23,409 nucleotides of DNA. Origin: Euplotes aediculatus (taxonomy: Eukaryota; Ciliophora; Spirotrichea; Euplotida; Euplotidae). Under the pieces are notes generated by a model. The model saw only the letters and a program-made list of their open reading frames with translations. It did not search any database and had not been told where the DNA came from. The stretch is from contig JAQGFW010007099.1 of the NCBI GenBank assembly GCA_030463445.1, forward strand, positions 1-23,409. Reading direction: 5' to 3'. The position numbers and the translations under genes were made by a program. Positions within the stretch are counted from its first letter, which is position 1, and each line of letters starts with the position of its first letter. Of this stretch, positions 22,124 to 23,409 are shown one piece after another.

Positions 22124-23409
22124 ATGCAAAGATTGACACCTGCCTGTTTTAAATGGATCCTGTTGCTGCTGTTTACGGGATCCACCCTTTGCTTACAGGC
22201 TGAACCAGTTTCTGGTGATGAACTGCCGGCACTGGTGCCTTATCCCCGTTCTGTTCAGTTTGGATCGAACGCAGTTGCTTTAAGTGAGTTTACCGGGATC
22301 TTTTTGCCGTCCTCTGCCAGTGCGGCGGATCGCTTCACGGCAACGGAACTCTCTGCTGTTATAAAAGAGGAATGGGGCTTGCAGCTTCCGGTGGTTACCC
22401 ATGCCAAGGGGAAGCTAATACGGCTGGAGCGGAAAAAAGACAAAGAACTGAGGGAAGAAGGATATGTTTTATCCGTTCATGCGGGAGGAATACGAATAAC
22501 TGCTCCAGGGGCAAGTGGACTATTTTATGGAATGCAGACACTGCTGCAAATGATCCGGAAAAAAGAGGGAGCACCGGTTGTGCAGGAAGCATCCATCCGC
22601 GACTGGCCCGACACAAAAGTGAGAGCAGCGCATTATGATACCAAACATCACCAGGATACCAAAGAGTATGTAAAGCAGTTTATCCGTGAACTGGCAGGCT
22701 ATAAAATGAATATGCTGATCTGGGAGTGGGAAGATAAGTTTCTCTATCCCAGTCACCCGGAAATCGGTGCTCCCGGTGCTTTTACCATGGCGGAGATGCA
22801 GGAACTGACCCGGTATGCGCAGCAGTATCACGTGCAGATTGTACCCCTGGTGCAGGGGTTGGGACATGTGGGATTTATCCTGAAATGGCCCCAGTTTGCT
22901 CATCTGAGAGAAGTCCCGGCATCCAATTTTGAATTCTGTCCGCTTAAAGAAGAGTCGTACAAATTGTTGATGGATCTCTGGAAAGACGCGATGAAAGCAA
23001 CACCCGGAGCAAAGTTTATCCATATCGGATCAGATGAAACCTATGAACTCGGAAAATGCGAAAACTGTAGTAAAAAGCAGGCAGAGATAGGCCGAAGTGG
23101 ATTGTATCATCTCTTTTTAGGTAAATCGGCAGAAATGCTGAAGTCATCCAAAAGAGGCGTGATGGCCTGGGAAGCTCCCATGGGTTGGGCAAAAGGCCGC
23201 CTGAATATTTATCACGGTGAAGACAAAGCCGTGCAGCATGCTCCGGTGGTTCCGCATAAATCCTTAATAATGACGGAATCCTATAACTATGAAACACCCG
23301 ATCTGAAATATGCGAAACAGGCAAAAGCGCTTGGTTATTCTGTGTATGCCTATGACCCTAATCCGGGTATCGAACAATTATTTCTGCCCTATTTTTTTGT
23401 GAAGAAGGG
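22124..23409 (+). CDS. GH20 beta-N-acetylhexosaminidase-like, 3' end outside window
   Basis: The frame opens at the ATG at 22124 and stays open to the window end (about 428 residues seen). A signal peptide (MQRLTPACFKWILLLLFTGS, hydrophobic to about 24) is followed by a GH20b-type N-terminal domain (about 35-150, with EGYVLSVHAGGIRITAPGAS then GLFYGMQTLLQMI). The catalytic TIM barrel begins RDWPDTKVRAAHYD. The GH20 signature HIGSDE places the Asp-Glu catalytic pair at D304-E305, where HIGGDE is usual; MLIWEWEDKF and PLVQGLGHVGFIL are also recognisable barrel strands. GH20 enzymes release beta-linked GlcNAc or GalNAc with substrate-assisted catalysis. An alternative ATG at 22111 is in another frame and is not used. 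The substrate is uncertain. Confidence 0.85.
   Translation, partial: MQRLTPACFKWILLLLFTGSTLCLQAEPVSGDELPALVPYPRSVQFGSNAVALSEFTGIFLPSSASAADRFTATELSAVIKEEWGLQLPVVTHAKGKLIRLERKKDKELREEGYVLSVHAGGIRITAPGASGLFYGMQTLLQMIRKKEGAPVVQEASIRDWPDTKVRAAHYDTKHHQDTKEYVKQFIRELAGYKMNMLIWEWEDKFLYPSHPEIGAPGAFTMAEMQELTRYAQQYHVQIVPLVQGLGHVGFILKWPQFAHLREVPASNFEFCPLKEESYKLLMDLWKDAMKATPGAKFIHIGSDETYELGKCENCSKKQAEIGRSGLYHLFLGKSAEMLKSSKRGVMAWEAPMGWAKGRLNIYHGEDKAVQHAPVVPHKSLIMTESYNYETPDLKYAKQAKALGYSVYAYDPNPGIEQLFLPYFFVKK

Noticed and set aside
22520-23023. 167-residue open frame on the minus strand
   Set aside because: It is antisense to the GH20 coding region, lacks recognisable domains and is explained as a shadow of that gene.

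Overview
This window looks like part of a polysaccharide utilization locus (PUL) from a Bacteroidota chromosome, most likely a member of the Chitinophagaceae or a close relative. The evidence is a SusC/SusD outer-membrane pair, a FecI-type sigma factor with a FecR anti-sigma, many lipoprotein or Sec signal peptides on carbohydrate-active enzymes, promoter-like matches to the Bacteroidota -33/-7 pattern, and the lack of strong Shine-Dalgarno sites. No tRNA, rRNA, CRISPR array, transposase or viral element was seen.

Layout. (1) 1-648 is the 3' end of a GH95-like glycosidase, followed by a hairpin terminator. (2) 684-2048 is a regulatory patch: a minus-strand 88-residue protein resembling only region 2 of an ECF sigma factor, a complete ECF sigma factor, and a short coupled ORF that may be a truncated anti-sigma. 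(3) 2050-2997 is a secreted alpha/beta hydrolase on the minus strand. (4) 3065-9980 is a plus-strand series: an M19-type metallopeptidase/amidohydrolase homologue, a BNR_4 beta-propeller lipoprotein with the residue spacing of ulvan/rhamnose-glucuronate lyases, a GH105 unsaturated-uronyl hydrolase, and a DUF2264 (GH154-type)-GH16 fusion. (5) 10056-19235 is the transport and control core: FecI, FecR, SusC with an STN signalling domain, SusD, a tandem GH43-GH43 protein, and an AraC-type DNA-binding domain lacking any sensor. Just after it lies a detached 3' fragment of a second M19-type gene. (6) 19396-22005 holds an unknown lipoprotein and two convergent, overlapping jelly-roll proteins that look like polysaccharide lyases. 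(7) 22124-end is a GH20 beta-hexosaminidase cut by the window edge.

How the genes may work together (inference). SusC/SusD import oligosaccharides, and the STN domain of SusC can signal through FecR to FecI. The beta-propeller protein would cleave a rhamnose-glucuronate bond by beta-elimination, leaving a 4,5-unsaturated glucuronate that GH105 removes. A GH154-type module could remove ordinary glucuronate, GH16 could cut a beta-1,3- or 1,4-linked backbone, and the two GH43 domains could remove arabinose or galactose. From memory, this combination resembles loci for arabinogalactan/gum arabic, and it partly resembles ulvan loci. The window contains no sulfatase, which favours the non-sulfated option.

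The least ordinary features are the GH154-type/GH16 fusion, the orphan M19 tail about 14.7 kb from its full-length paralogue, the sensorless AraC domain, the region-2-only sigma-like protein, the opposed lyase-like pair, and a cluster of inverted repeats between fecR and susC.
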